42,565 nucleotides of DNA from an uncultured Candidatus Poseidoniales archaeon (GTDB taxonomy: Archaea; Thermoplasmatota; Poseidoniia; Poseidoniales; Thalassarchaeaceae): contig CACGIM010000005.1 in the NCBI GenBank assembly GCA_902573115.1, positions 1 to 42,565 of the forward strand, read 5' to 3'. This document shows positions 23,045 through 32,617 of the stretch, piece by piece; positions within the stretch are counted from its first letter, which is position 1; each line of letters begins with the position of its first letter. The translations under genes were made by a program, and so were the position numbers. The notes under the pieces were generated by a model that was not told the origin of the DNA, ran no database searches, and saw only the letters and a list, made by a program, of their open reading frames with translations.

Positions 23045-24104
23045 ATGCAGTATCAAAATCCTCGTCCCCTTCTACCCATTCTGACAATGTCATTAATGGG
23101 GTCAATCTTAGAGACCCTAAATTCCTATTAAAAAGATAAACCATCGGGTTGAAAACACCTACCATTTGATTTTGAAATGTCTTCTTGACAGACTCCCCAC
23201 GATTTCTGAAGAATACAATCTCGACAGTGATCCCGATTATGGTGGCCGTGTAAAGTACCAAGAGAACACTAATTGCAAATGGGACAGGGTCAATTAGTAA
23301 ACCTCCTGTTCTTATCTTAGAGCCATACATCATTTGTCTGGATAACAGGAATAAGAGGCCTACCCCAACCCATGGACCCAATTTTTCGTCTACATAACTG
23401 TCCATAGGCATGATCCTCCGATTAGTCGGGTCTGCGAAGGTAAGAGTGCTCTCAGTGGCAGCTCTAATTACGGAAATTGCCGATACTAGGATGATGTAAA
23501 CCAAGGCGCTTAACATAAGCACATGAAATGATGAAAAGGGGGCATAGGAGACAATAAGGTATGCAAACAATCCGAGAAAAACTGTTGTAGGCATTCTGTG
23601 TATTGAAGCCAGAACTTTGTCAAGTTGTTTTGCACCGTCATCTAGCCTCGGAATTCCAATAATTTCCCATCTAGTATATTTCTGGATAAGTACCGCAACA
23701 AATGACAATACCTTTTTTTCTATCAGGATCCATTCTAGGAGCCGAAGTAGGGGCATCATCGGGATCGTAATTATGGCTGCGAATATACCGACTAAAGGCC
23801 ATAGAATTAGACTAGGGAACAATAGAAAATGTTGCAATCTAAGTTTATGCAGTAGATCAGACTCAATTCTAGCCTGCCTATCCGAAGTGAGGTGTACCTT
23901 TCTTGCTTCTGCGTCCAATTCTGATCTATAACGGACTAAAGGCATACCCGAATCAAGAACTCTCCTAACTTTCTCTCTATAATGTTCGTGCTCTGGTTCA
24001 ATCCCTACCCACCATCTCCATGCTACGGATACGGGCATAGCAAAAATTACAGGGGAGGCCAGTATAAGGAGGGAGGTAAATAGGGCCTCTAGGTCGTCTG
24101 CCAC
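23031..24104 (-). CDS. Polytopic membrane protein, unknown
   Basis: A 357-residue protein with about six or seven membrane helices. The first is LFTSLLILASPVIFAMPVSVAW; a ~70-residue charged loop (VRRVLDSGMPLVRYRSELDAEARK) follows, with strongly basic and acidic residues. Then come HFLLFPSLILWPLVGIFAAIITIPM, a paired set around TTVFLGLFAYLIVSYAPF and LSALVYIILVSAISVI, and VPFAISVLLVLYTATIIGITVEI near the end. No enzyme or transporter signature is visible. The C-terminus is polar and acidic (WVEGDEDFDTAF). It is the only gene between the Fe-S pair and superoxide dismutase. Confidence 0.7.
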   Translation of the reverse strand: MADDLEALFTSLLILASPVIFAMPVSVAWRWWVGIEPEHEHYREKVRRVLDSGMPLVRYRSELDAEARKVHLTSDRQARIESDLLHKLRLQHFLLFPSLILWPLVGIFAAIITIPMMPLLRLLEWILIEKKVLSFVAVLIQKYTRWEIIGIPRLDDGAKQLDKVLASIHRMPTTVFLGLFAYLIVSYAPFSSFHVLMLSALVYIILVSAISVIRAATESTLTFADPTNRRIMPMDSYVDEKLGPWVGVGLLFLLSRQMMYGSKIRTGGLLIDPVPFAISVLLVLYTATIIGITVEIVFFRNRGESVKKTFQNQMVGVFNPMVYLFNRNLGSLRLTPLMTLSEWVEGDEDFDTAFRQK

Positions 24105-24164
24105 ATACTCGCGTAGAGACTAATCACAATAATGAAACGGTTAACTTTCCTACTTTTAGTGACT

Positions 24165-24758
24165 TCATAGTAGGGTCTCGTAGTTCTCAGAGACTATTGT
24201 CCAATCTACAACATTCCACCATGAGCTGATGTAATCTGCCCTACCAGGTCCGTATTTCTTGTAGTATGCGTGTTCCCAAACATCAATCCCCAAAATCGGA
24301 ATACCCTCTCCCTGCATAATTGGATTGTCTTGGTTCGGAGTTGAAAGTATACAAAGGGACCCATCTGATACACATAACCAAGCCCAACCACTTCCAAATC
24401 TGGTCATAGCAGCTTTAGCAAAATCTTCTTTCATTGAATCAAAAGAGCCGAACGCATCATTGATTGCGCTAGACAACTCCCCTGTTGGTTCCCCTCCACC
24501 ATTTGGGCTCATAATGTTCCAAAACAATGAGTGATTCCAAAATCCACCCCCATTATTCCTGACTGCATTATTATCGAAATTTTCAATCAGCAATTCTTCA
24601 ATGGATTTCCCATCCATATCAGTTCCGTCGATTGCGGAATTTAGGTTTGCAGTATAGGCCGCATGGTGTTTACTATGGTGTATCTCCATGGTCAAAGCGT
24701 CAATGTGTGGTTCAAGTGCGTCATACGCATATTTCAGTTCAGGCAATTCAAATCCCAT
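24165..24758 (-). CDS. sod: Iron/manganese superoxide dismutase
   Basis: Converts superoxide to oxygen and hydrogen peroxide. The 197-residue protein follows bacterial FeSOD closely from [20 protein letters not shown] onward. Metal ligands are seen as His27 in MEIHHSKHH, the His in FWNHSLFW, and Asp and His in [23 protein letters not shown] and [11 protein letters not shown] are the usual flanking blocks. The residues do not by themselves settle iron versus manganese. It is divergent from the SerA-like gene, with a GGTGAG ribosome site before its ATG. Aerobic surface-water life is consistent with it. Confidence 0.95.
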   Translation of the reverse strand: MGFELPELKYAYDALEPHIDALTMEIHHSKHHAAYTANLNSAIDGTDMDGKSIEELLIENFDNNAVRNNGGGFWNHSLFWNIMSPNGGGEPTGELSSAINDAFGSFDSMKEDFAKAAMTRFGSGWAWLCVSDGSLCILSTPNQDNPIMQGEGIPILGIDVWEHAYYKKYGPGRADYISSWWNVVDWTIVSENYETLL

Positions 24759-24851
24759 ATTTTCTCACCTTCGATTAGGGGGTTGTCATTTTCAATCCTA
24801 CGGAAGGCCGGGTCTCAAAATATTGATGCGCCCAAGACTCTTAGTCGGGGT

Positions 24852-25820
24852 ATGGGTCGCGTAGCAGTCACTGATGGCATGTCTCCAGATGCAATATCGA
24901 TGCTAGAAAAAGCAGGGCACGAGGTAATAATTGAACATCATGATGATGATCGAATCCTAGAAGGATCGCTTTCAAGATTCGATGCGGTAATAATCAGAAG
25001 CGCAACAAAACTTTACGCAAACCAGATCAAAGCCTCAGTGAAAGGAAAGGGCGGTGTCAAATTCATTGGGAGGGCAGGAGTAGGTGTAGACAACATAGAT
25101 TTGGATACTGCTACAAAACATGGCATAGTAGTCTGCAATACGCCTGGAGCCTCAACGAAGAGCGTTGTAGAACTTACTATTGGCCATCTACTGGCTTCTA
25201 CGAGGCACATAGCTACTGCAGATAGAACATTGAGGAAGGGGGAATGGGCCAAAAAGAGACTTAGGGGTTCGGAGATCGGTGGAAAGAGGCTTGGATTAGT
25301 TGGGTTTGGCAGAATTTCAAGGGGCGTTGCAAGAATCGCATCAGCTTTCGGTATGGAAATTCATGCATTTGACCCGTACGTTAAAGCAGACAATGAAGGA
25401 GTAATTATGCACAATACCGTTGAGGAAGTTTTCAAAATTTGCACTCACATTTCCATACATTGCAACCTTACGGAGGAAACCCGAAATTTGGTAAATTCAG
25501 ACATGATTTCCCTCATGCCAGGTATCGGACTAGACGGTACAAAATGCGGTAATCATATCGTGAGCTGTGCAAGGGGCGGAATAATAGACGAGAAGGCTGC
25601 TTGTGAAGCATTGGAATCAGGTAAATTATCATCACTGGCATTGGATGTATTCGATATTGAGCCACTTGGCGATAGCCTACTTTTGGAACAGGAAAACTTT
25701 CACGGTAGTCCTCACATAGCCGCCTCCACACTTGAAGCACAAGACAGAATAGGAACAGAAATGGCTTCCCTACTGATAGAATTCTTCGAAGACGGAAAAC
25801 CTAGCTATTCGATAAATTAA
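24852..25820 (+). CDS. serA: D-3-phosphoglycerate dehydrogenase-like D-2-hydroxyacid dehydrogenase
   Basis: A 322-residue NAD-dependent 2-hydroxyacid dehydrogenase, most likely the first step of serine synthesis. The true start is the ATG at 24852 (MGRVAVTDGMS); the track's 63 extra residues lie over the divergent sod gene. The substrate and NAD blocks are IGRAGVGVDNIDLDTA, NTPGASTKSVVELTIGH, LGLVGFGRISRGVARIA, CARGGIIDEKA (catalytic Arg), LDVFDIEP (Glu) and SPHIAASTLEAQ (His). It lacks the C-terminal ACT and intervening regulatory domains of long SerA proteins, so serine feedback of that kind is not expected. Other hydroxyacid specificity cannot be excluded. Confidence 0.88.
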   Translation: MGRVAVTDGMSPDAISMLEKAGHEVIIEHHDDDRILEGSLSRFDAVIIRSATKLYANQIKASVKGKGGVKFIGRAGVGVDNIDLDTATKHGIVVCNTPGASTKSVVELTIGHLLASTRHIATADRTLRKGEWAKKRLRGSEIGGKRLGLVGFGRISRGVARIASAFGMEIHAFDPYVKADNEGVIMHNTVEEVFKICTHISIHCNLTEETRNLVNSDMISLMPGIGLDGTKCGNHIVSCARGGIIDEKAACEALESGKLSSLALDVFDIEPLGDSLLLEQENFHGSPHIAASTLEAQDRIGTEMASLLIEFFEDGKPSYSIN

Positions 25821-25867
25821 ATCTTAATCCGTGACAAGATTAATCTCCCAGAGTCCTATGTCTATTC

Positions 25868-26521
25868 ATGGAAGTAGGCGGCCCTTGTTCTATTAGTGGA
25901 TGCAGAAGATCTACTATGTATGGTTCCAGTAAGTGCTACAAACACAGGGACTTAGGCATACATGATGATCCTAGCATTGAACAGATTCAGGCACACTCCG
26001 TATCTCAGAATAAAACAGGTTCTCAGATACTATTCAACATAGATGGTAATGATTTTTCCATGCCTTCAAAGAATATTGACGGGGTAATTGACAAAATTTC
26101 CAAAGGAAAACTATTCTGGACAGTCGACCTAGGTCTAGACTCCAACGAGTTCATACAATATGCAATCGATGATGAAAAGTTAGAACATTGGGGTGACAGC
26201 AAAATGTTAGAGTCTACTGAAATGGGCCATGAAAGAGCATTATTAACTCTAAAAGAGAAAATCATGGACCCGAATCTGACCGCGGGTATGTGGTGGAAAG
26301 ATGATGGCCAGGAAACAAAGACAGAAGATACTCTGAGACCTGTTTTGAATATGATAGCAATACCCGTCGCCATCATTTTTGTATTGATATTTATGGAAAA
26401 CTATGATTTTTATGTCCCACTTGATTTTTCAGTTGAATTGTGTTGCTATGGGCTAATGGCAATAGGTGGTATGGGAGCCTCTATGAGTAGAACGAAAGAG
26501 GGTAGATTTGCCTCCAGGTAA
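25868..26521 (+). CDS. Membrane protein with N-terminal Cys/His zinc-knuckle-like motif
   Basis: A 217-residue protein I do not recognise. Its first 27 residues contain CSISGCRRSTMYGSSKCYKH, a CX4C...CX2H pattern resembling a small zinc knuckle. A soluble ~120-residue middle (DGVIDKISKGKLFWTVDLGL..., GHERALLTLKEKI) follows. Two membrane helices end the protein: VLNMIAIPVAIIFVLIFME and VELCCYGLMAIGGMGASMS. The zinc module would face the cytoplasm if the protein is a tail-anchored hairpin. It starts 47 bp after the SerA-like gene and converges on valS with 1 nt between stops. Confidence 0.65.
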   Translation: MEVGGPCSISGCRRSTMYGSSKCYKHRDLGIHDDPSIEQIQAHSVSQNKTGSQILFNIDGNDFSMPSKNIDGVIDKISKGKLFWTVDLGLDSNEFIQYAIDDEKLEHWGDSKMLESTEMGHERALLTLKEKIMDPNLTAGMWWKDDGQETKTEDTLRPVLNMIAIPVAIIFVLIFMENYDFYVPLDFSVELCCYGLMAIGGMGASMSRTKEGRFASR

Positions 26522-26522
26522 A

Positions 26523-29006
26523 TCAAATTTCGATATTGTGCATGGACCTCAGAGATTTTCCAAATATTTCCAAGTTCGGTGGAACATCAATGTTGGATAT
26601 GGGTGCCTTTAATGAGATTCCATAATCCTTCTTTTTCTTCCAAACCATCGAATTGAAGGCTACTAAACTTTCAGTAAGGTGTTGCATGGATTCAAAATCT
26701 CCAGAACCCGAACCGTCAGGAAGCTCTGGAAACTCTCTGACATCAACAGAACTAGTACCATACAATGTGGAGCTTAGATAGTGTGTGAAAAAGGGACAAA
26801 TTGGACTGAAAACACTCATCAGGTCCCTGACAATTCTGTGCAGTGTCCACGAAGATGATAGGTTTCCATCATATAACCTAGTTTTGGACATCTCTAACCA
26901 ATGACTAGGGAAAACACCAGTGCCAAAAGACTTGATTGCCTGTGCAGCTGAATATATGTCAATTTCCTTCCATGATGACTCGACTATGGTTAGGGTCCTG
27001 TTAAACTCAGCAAGTATCCATATATCCTCAGATTGTAGCTGGGGGGGCCTCTCAAAATCTTCAGGCACGTCGAATTGGCTAGCAAACCTTGCAATATTGA
27101 AAATCTTGGTAAGCACACCGTAATATTTCGTCTCAATCTCTTCTGGATTGATATGGAAATCATCTCCTACCTGCGCATCGCAAGCCTTCCACAGTCTGAA
27201 GCACTCGCTTCCAATTTTATTTGCCTTCAAAACTACCTGTTTCCCATCTGCGCCCTTGATTTTCCATGAGCCGGTTCTACCCCCAGCACCGCATTCTAGA
27301 ACGCTATCGGCATCTATTCCATTTCCGAGTGATTTTGACATCTTCCTGCCCCAAGGATCCATTCCGAGTCCATCAACCCAGATGTTTTCAAATCCCGGCT
27401 TGTCTAATAGTAGTGCACTTTTTAGTAAGGTATAGTACAACCAGGTCCTTACGATTTCTTTTCCTTGTGGCCTTATAGATGTCGGAAATGCTCTTTGGAA
27501 TAATTCACTATCTCTAAGATATCCAGATACGTATAGATTTGAGTTGGATGAATCCATCCAAGTATCGAAGACCTTTTCTTCACCTTGCAATATTCCAAGC
27601 TGGTCTAACATCTCACTGTATTTTCCTATCAGGATCTTCGACTCTCTGTCAATTACCTCAGAACCAGGAGGGGGACCTTCCTTCCAAGGTTGAACATAAG
27701 TCCCAGAAGGTGGCACTACAATCTTGCTTCCATCCTGGGAATACCAGATTGGCACTTCAGTATGGTACCACCTCCTTCTACTAATTGGCCAATCTATTGA
27801 TACCCCTTCCATCCAGTCATGAAGGAATTGCCTATTTCTTTCTGGAATAAAATTACTTTGGTTCGACAATTCTCTTAGTCTATCCTGTATGTGAGTTTGC
27901 CTAACATACCATTCTTTCAAGAGAATTATCTCCACGGGATTTCCCCCTCTTTCACTTACTGGGACCTCTTGCTCTTTCTCCTCTATGCTCTTCAATAATC
28001 CAGATTTATTTAGAATAGATTTTGCTTCTAGCCTAGCTTCTTCTACTGTCAGGCCGGACAATGGTCCTGATACATCTGTCATTCTGCCTTCTAGATCAAT
28101 AGCAACGTACGGCTCTAGACCAAGTTCCCTGAATATCGATACATCATTCTGGTCTCCAAAAGAACAGACCATCAGAACACCACTTCCAAATTCCATCTTT
28201 ACTGAATGGTGTGATTGAATTTCAACCTCATTGGTACGCCCGGATATGGCTATTGGCAATCTCACCTTCTTGCCAACATAATTCGTATATCTTGAATCAT
28301 CTGGATGTACCACGACCACGCCACATGCACAAATCATTTCTGGCCTTGTTGTTGAAATCACAATCTCTTCTTCGTCTTCCGTAGTCCATGTTACATGACA
28401 TAGGTTGGTCTTTCTAGTGACTCTCTGTACCTCAGCATCAGCGATTGTTGTACCTTCTACTGGGTCGTATAAATTTGGCCTCAAGTCCTCAATGATATCC
28501 CCTCTTTTGAAGAGATCCACAAATATGGATTGGGAAATAGCCCTATAATCGGGTGAATCAGTTAGATATTCATTATCGTAGTCGCACGAAAGTCCCACTC
28601 TTTTCGCCGTCTTGCGCATAGCTTGGGTATATTCTTCTATTGTCTCTGAACACAGATCTAAAAATTCACCCCTATCATAAGATCTCATTTTTCGACCTGT
28701 TTTTTTCTCCACAGTGAATTCAATGTTGATGCCGTTGCGGTCAACTCCCCAGGGAAATCTAACCTCTTTGCCCAGTAGTCTCTGACTCCTAGCAATAACA
28801 TCTATCATACTGTACTGTGCCACGGCGCCAATGTGCCAAGTTCCGCTCGGATAGGGCGGAGGAGTATCAATGACGAAGACTTCGCGATCACTAGTCGAAT
28901 CGAATGAATATCTATTTTGATAAGATTCGGATTCAAAATGATGTTCTTGAATTCTCTTTTCAAGATCCACGCTCCAACGTTTATCCTTGATTTTAGGCTC
29001 ACCCAT
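26523..29006 (-). CDS. valS: Valyl-tRNA synthetase
   Basis: Class I aminoacyl-tRNA synthetase of 827 residues. The start is the ATG at 29006 (MGEPKIKDKRW); the longer track start adds 22 residues upstream of the conserved region. The HIGH-type motif is PPPYPSGTWHIGAV and the KMSKS loop is exact (KMSKSLGNGID). The editing domain has VISTTRPEMICACG and VVVVHPDDSRY, and VSIDWPISRRRWYHTEVPIWY is the ValRS block after it. The region after HIGH reads FPWGVDRNGINIE rather than the common GWDCHGLP, as in some archaeal ValRS. The anticodon-binding domain follows KMSKS. It is divergent from the MMPL exporter. Confidence 0.92.
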   Translation of the reverse strand: MGEPKIKDKRWSVDLEKRIQEHHFESESYQNRYSFDSTSDREVFVIDTPPPYPSGTWHIGAVAQYSMIDVIARSQRLLGKEVRFPWGVDRNGINIEFTVEKKTGRKMRSYDRGEFLDLCSETIEEYTQAMRKTAKRVGLSCDYDNEYLTDSPDYRAISQSIFVDLFKRGDIIEDLRPNLYDPVEGTTIADAEVQRVTRKTNLCHVTWTTEDEEEIVISTTRPEMICACGVVVVHPDDSRYTNYVGKKVRLPIAISGRTNEVEIQSHHSVKMEFGSGVLMVCSFGDQNDVSIFRELGLEPYVAIDLEGRMTDVSGPLSGLTVEEARLEAKSILNKSGLLKSIEEKEQEVPVSERGGNPVEIILLKEWYVRQTHIQDRLRELSNQSNFIPERNRQFLHDWMEGVSIDWPISRRRWYHTEVPIWYSQDGSKIVVPPSGTYVQPWKEGPPPGSEVIDRESKILIGKYSEMLDQLGILQGEEKVFDTWMDSSNSNLYVSGYLRDSELFQRAFPTSIRPQGKEIVRTWLYYTLLKSALLLDKPGFENIWVDGLGMDPWGRKMSKSLGNGIDADSVLECGAGGRTGSWKIKGADGKQVVLKANKIGSECFRLWKACDAQVGDDFHINPEEIETKYYGVLTKIFNIARFASQFDVPEDFERPPQLQSEDIWILAEFNRTLTIVESSWKEIDIYSAAQAIKSFGTGVFPSHWLEMSKTRLYDGNLSSSWTLHRIVRDLMSVFSPICPFFTHYLSSTLYGTSSVDVREFPELPDGSGSGDFESMQHLTESLVAFNSMVWKKKKDYGISLKAPISNIDVPPNLEIFGKSLRSMHNIEI

Positions 29007-29135
29007 GATTATCTCCGACCAAATGGCAAAGATTTGTATTATTGACGGTTCCCATCGGGTCCGAAAACACAATTTCTACTATGCCTACTTCCGTGGGGTT
29101 GAAGGTATGCAGTTTCACGTGATAGTCGAAGGGTC

Positions 29136-32096
29136 ATGTCGATAGGCGGAGGAGGGGGTTCGGATAGGGGTCGTTTAGACTCAATAATTGATATGTCTAA
29201 ACAGAATACGAGCGAGATTTCAGGAAATCTTCAGACCTCGTTCACTAGGCTTCCCAATTTGATAAGAAGGCGCTTTAGGGAAGCAGATGGGTCTTCGTTC
29301 ATCACAATGTTTCCGGTAGCTGCAGTCACGTTTTCACTTTTGTTTACCTTATTCATTTTACCCCATTCCGGGATATTAGATTGTAGAGATGGTTTCGATA
29401 ATCCATCCTTCTGCAATGAAGAACCGGCTCTGAATGTAAATGGAGATCTTGAGGTCTACCTCCCTACTGATGATGATCCCTATAGTGTCAAGAACCTAAT
29501 CAAAGAAGTAGAGGACGATTGGACAACAAATGTCATGGTCATATATGTTGAATCCTATAATTACAATGTAACTGACGTGAGCATTCTCGATGAAATCGAT
29601 AAGGTAGAGAGGGGGATAAATCCTACCAGAAATGATGGGGGCGAATATGATGACGTCATCTATGTCCTTTCAATATCAACAGTAGTAAAGGAGGTTAATT
29701 CAAGCGCCGGAAGAGTTGTGAAAGCATTCTTCTCTGGACTTGCTGAGGCGACAGGAAACCAGCAGCTATCTGATGAAATTAACGAAACTATTGATTCCCA
29801 ACAAGACATAATCGGGAACTATGCCATACCCGAGGAACAGCAGAGAGTTGACCAGATACTGCAAGAAATGCCAGAGAATGCTTTAGACAAGCTAGTTAGG
29901 GACGTTGGAACGGCCACTGAGGACAAAGCATTCAGATGGAATAGAGCAGTAATCATAATTGGAATAGCAGATGATACCGGTGAAAAGACAATTGGAGATA
30001 TTGTGACAGAAACGCAGTCAAAAATTGATCAAATCGCCGTTGATAACAACTGGGGCACTCCCAATGAACAAGGTAACTGTGACGATGAACAAAATGACGG
30101 TTCCGAATTATGCCTAAGAATGACTCTTACAGGACCAGCTCCACTAACTAACGCGGTCACTGAAGAATCCTTCAATCTATTTTGGAAAGTATTTCCTATG
30201 GGCGTAGTCTATGTCGCAATAGGATTGTTCCTATTCCATTGCGACCTACTTCAGACCGGTAGGATTCGATGGGTCCAAGGCATCAAGGTCTTGATCATAT
30301 CCGGGCTCCCCACTCTGTGTGCGGTTTGGATAACGCTTGGAATGATAGGTTTTCTAGATTATGAAGTCACGATGACCGTAATACTAGTTGGCCCTATTGT
30401 CCTTGCCTTGGGCGTATCTTATGGTTTACACATTACGAATAGATATGCAGAGTCAAAGGGGACTCCTCATGAAAAAATGGCTGCAGCGCTTAATTCGACT
30501 GGAAAAGCAGTATTTCTATCAGCCATGACCACTATTATCGGATTCATATCTCTAACATTTGCTCCAATGAAACCAATTCAAACCGTAGGATGGGCATTGG
30601 CTGGCGGCATAGTAGTAGTGTACGTTATGACTATGTTGATGGTTCCAAATCTAACTATCTTACTTGATCTAAAGAAACCTTCACATCCGCCTCCCAAAGT
30701 ATTCGTAGCTGCAGTAAATATGCCTGTCAAATGGTCCAAGGTTACGTTAACAATCTTTCTTACACTCATGTTGATTTCCGCTGGCTACAATCGGCAAAAC
30801 GTCGAGGAGAACATCGACTTACTCAAAATGGCGCCAAATGAAGTCGAAGCGGTTCAGAAAATGGATGTTTATTCACAGGAATTTGAGGCCGGACAACCAG
30901 GTTTTCTGCTTGTTGAAGCGGATATCCAAGCTGATCCCGATCTAGGTATAGGATCTATAACGGCTGACCACCCATACGCTAATCTTGAAGGAATAGAAAA
31001 TTTAGAAATAAGGTGCAACGATGTTGAGAACGCGACCGCTGTATCAATTGTTTTCCTGATGAAAGCTATTGCAGTCGGCGTCAACGTTTCGGGAACACCC
31101 GTCAATGATATTATCGAAAGAACCCCTTTACCAAATCCTATCAAGGAGGTCGCAGAAATAATTTTCGATAGGGAACAATCAGGGAATGTTTCATTTTGGA
31201 CTATTTTGGACACGCTTGATGCCCAAGAGGATGATGGGGGACGACAGATTCAGAACTTCCTCCTCTATGTATTTTACAATAGCATGACAGATGAAATGAG
31301 GGAGTTGTTCATTTCTCCAGACTACCAACGTACCCTGATATACATCGATATGCCATTTATGGACGTAAAAGCTACAGAAAAAACAGCTATTCAGATCAAT
31401 AATTGGGCTAAGGCCGCAGGCGACTCGGCTAATCCTATAGACGTTTTAGGAGATAGGCTAATTGGCGTAGCATCAGTTACAATAGAGGTGAACAAACTCA
31501 TAGTTGATTCCCAATGGACATCCTTAGCCTTTGCTCTGGGGTTCACTATTCTGACCCTGGCCCTTGTTTTCCGGGACATAAGGTACGCTTTGCTTACCAC
31601 TGTTCCCGTAGGATTCACCGTAGCCATGCAATGGCTAGTTATGGACAATGGGGGAGTATCCCTTTCTCTGGTCACTGTGATGATTGGCTCGATTCTAGTC
31701 GGCGTGGGTATAGACTTCTCAATACATATAGCAAATCGAGTTAAGGAATTGGGAGGATCTATTGAAGCCATACGGACTTCATGTGCCAGCACTGGAATGA
31801 GCCTTTTCGAGGCTACAACAGTGACGGCTCTCGGATTGACATGTGCTTATGACATACCTATTGAGGCAATACAACCTTTCGTAACAGTTGTCATAATCCT
31901 ATTAATTGTAGCAGCACTTTCGGCTTTACTCCTTCTTCCTGCAATATATTCTTTCATGGTCACATCAAATATTGGACTTACGGGAGGAATGAGTGCCATG
32001 GTCAAATCCTCCGGCCTTAATTTGTCAAAAACCACAAGCGAGCACACTAAAACCGAAATCCCAGCAGCATATGGGAACACAAATGATGCGTGGTAA
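29136..32096 (+). CDS. MMPL/RND-superfamily exporter (SSD-type)
   Basis: A 986-residue transporter with the twofold RND layout. After a Gly-rich and polar head, helix 1 (FITMFPVAAVTFSLLFTLFIL) precedes a large external domain of ~270 residues. A five-helix block then follows (VFPMGVVYVAIGLFLFHC to VVVYVMTMLMVPNLTILLDL), containing LALGVSYGLHITNRY, the conserved helix-4 segment. The second half repeats this: one helix (LTIFLTLMLISAGYN), another external domain, and five helices with GSILVGVGIDFSIHIANRV. Such proteins export lipids, hopanoids or hydrophobic compounds by proton drive in bacteria. The substrate here is unknown. ValRS is divergent upstream. Confidence 0.88.
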   Translation: MSIGGGGGSDRGRLDSIIDMSKQNTSEISGNLQTSFTRLPNLIRRRFREADGSSFITMFPVAAVTFSLLFTLFILPHSGILDCRDGFDNPSFCNEEPALNVNGDLEVYLPTDDDPYSVKNLIKEVEDDWTTNVMVIYVESYNYNVTDVSILDEIDKVERGINPTRNDGGEYDDVIYVLSISTVVKEVNSSAGRVVKAFFSGLAEATGNQQLSDEINETIDSQQDIIGNYAIPEEQQRVDQILQEMPENALDKLVRDVGTATEDKAFRWNRAVIIIGIADDTGEKTIGDIVTETQSKIDQIAVDNNWGTPNEQGNCDDEQNDGSELCLRMTLTGPAPLTNAVTEESFNLFWKVFPMGVVYVAIGLFLFHCDLLQTGRIRWVQGIKVLIISGLPTLCAVWITLGMIGFLDYEVTMTVILVGPIVLALGVSYGLHITNRYAESKGTPHEKMAAALNSTGKAVFLSAMTTIIGFISLTFAPMKPIQTVGWALAGGIVVVYVMTMLMVPNLTILLDLKKPSHPPPKVFVAAVNMPVKWSKVTLTIFLTLMLISAGYNRQNVEENIDLLKMAPNEVEAVQKMDVYSQEFEAGQPGFLLVEADIQADPDLGIGSITADHPYANLEGIENLEIRCNDVENATAVSIVFLMKAIAVGVNVSGTPVNDIIERTPLPNPIKEVAEIIFDREQSGNVSFWTILDTLDAQEDDGGRQIQNFLLYVFYNSMTDEMRELFISPDYQRTLIYIDMPFMDVKATEKTAIQINNWAKAAGDSANPIDVLGDRLIGVASVTIEVNKLIVDSQWTSLAFALGFTILTLALVFRDIRYALLTTVPVGFTVAMQWLVMDNGGVSLSLVTVMIGSILVGVGIDFSIHIANRVKELGGSIEAIRTSCASTGMSLFEATTVTALGLTCAYDIPIEAIQPFVTVVIILLIVAALSALLLLPAIYSFMVTSNIGLTGGMSAMVKSSGLNLSKTTSEHTKTEIPAAYGNTNDAW

Positions 32097-32136
32097 ATAT
32101 CCGGTACTTTGATTGACAGGACCAATACCGGCGGTC

Positions 32137-32613
32137 ATGACGGAATATTGGTTGATGAAGAGCGAACCCCACGTTTACCCCTGGGATCAATTGGTTGAGG
32201 ATGGTTCAACTCATTGGGATGGAGTCAGAAATTACCAAGCCCGAAATATCATGAGGGACAAAATGTCAGAGGGTGACTTTGTTTTGTTCTACCATTCTAA
32301 TTGCAAACCCCCTCATGTAGCTGGCATTGCAAAAGTGTCTAAGGAAGCATATCCCGATTTCACGGCACACGATCCAGAATCAAAATACTTCGATCCTAAA
32401 TCCTCTTCAGAGAACCCTCGTTGGATGATGGTCGACATCGAGGCCTATCGTGAAATGACTACTGTGTCATTGCCAGAATTAAGATCCAATCCATCCCTTG
32501 AAGGGATGCCATTACTGCAAAAAGGTCAGAGACTATCAGTTCAACCTGTATCAAAAGATCATTTCGAAATAATTTGCAAAATGGGTGGAGTCAATTTATC
32601 GGCTGTTGGATGA
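32137..32613 (+). CDS. EVE-domain protein (THYN1-like)
   Basis: A 158-residue EVE/PUA-fold protein. The ATG at 32137 (MTEYWLMKSEPHVYPW) gives the exact family start; the TTG at 32113 adds eight residues. The WDGVRNYQARNIMRDKM segment and GDFVLFYHSNCKPPHVAGIAKV, then YFDPKSSSENPRWMMVDI, form the pocket. EVE proteins bind modified bases in DNA or RNA in studied cases, sometimes as readers for restriction or for modified nucleotides. Here it is a stand-alone domain without a nuclease. It is followed after 4 nt by a DUF1028 gene and lies in a house-keeping setting rather than a defence island. Confidence 0.92.
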   Translation: MTEYWLMKSEPHVYPWDQLVEDGSTHWDGVRNYQARNIMRDKMSEGDFVLFYHSNCKPPHVAGIAKVSKEAYPDFTAHDPESKYFDPKSSSENPRWMMVDIEAYREMTTVSLPELRSNPSLEGMPLLQKGQRLSVQPVSKDHFEIICKMGGVNLSAVG

Positions 32614-32617
32614 TAAA

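Noticed and set aside
25820-25841. AATCTT...AAGATT inverted repeat after the SerA-like gene as a terminator
   Set aside because: The stem is only 6 bp of A/T-rich pairs with a 10-nt loop and no T-run, so it is not distinguishable from chance.
32137-32613. EVE protein as a modification-dependent restriction factor
   Set aside because: The domain stands alone with no nuclease, methylase or defence genes around it.
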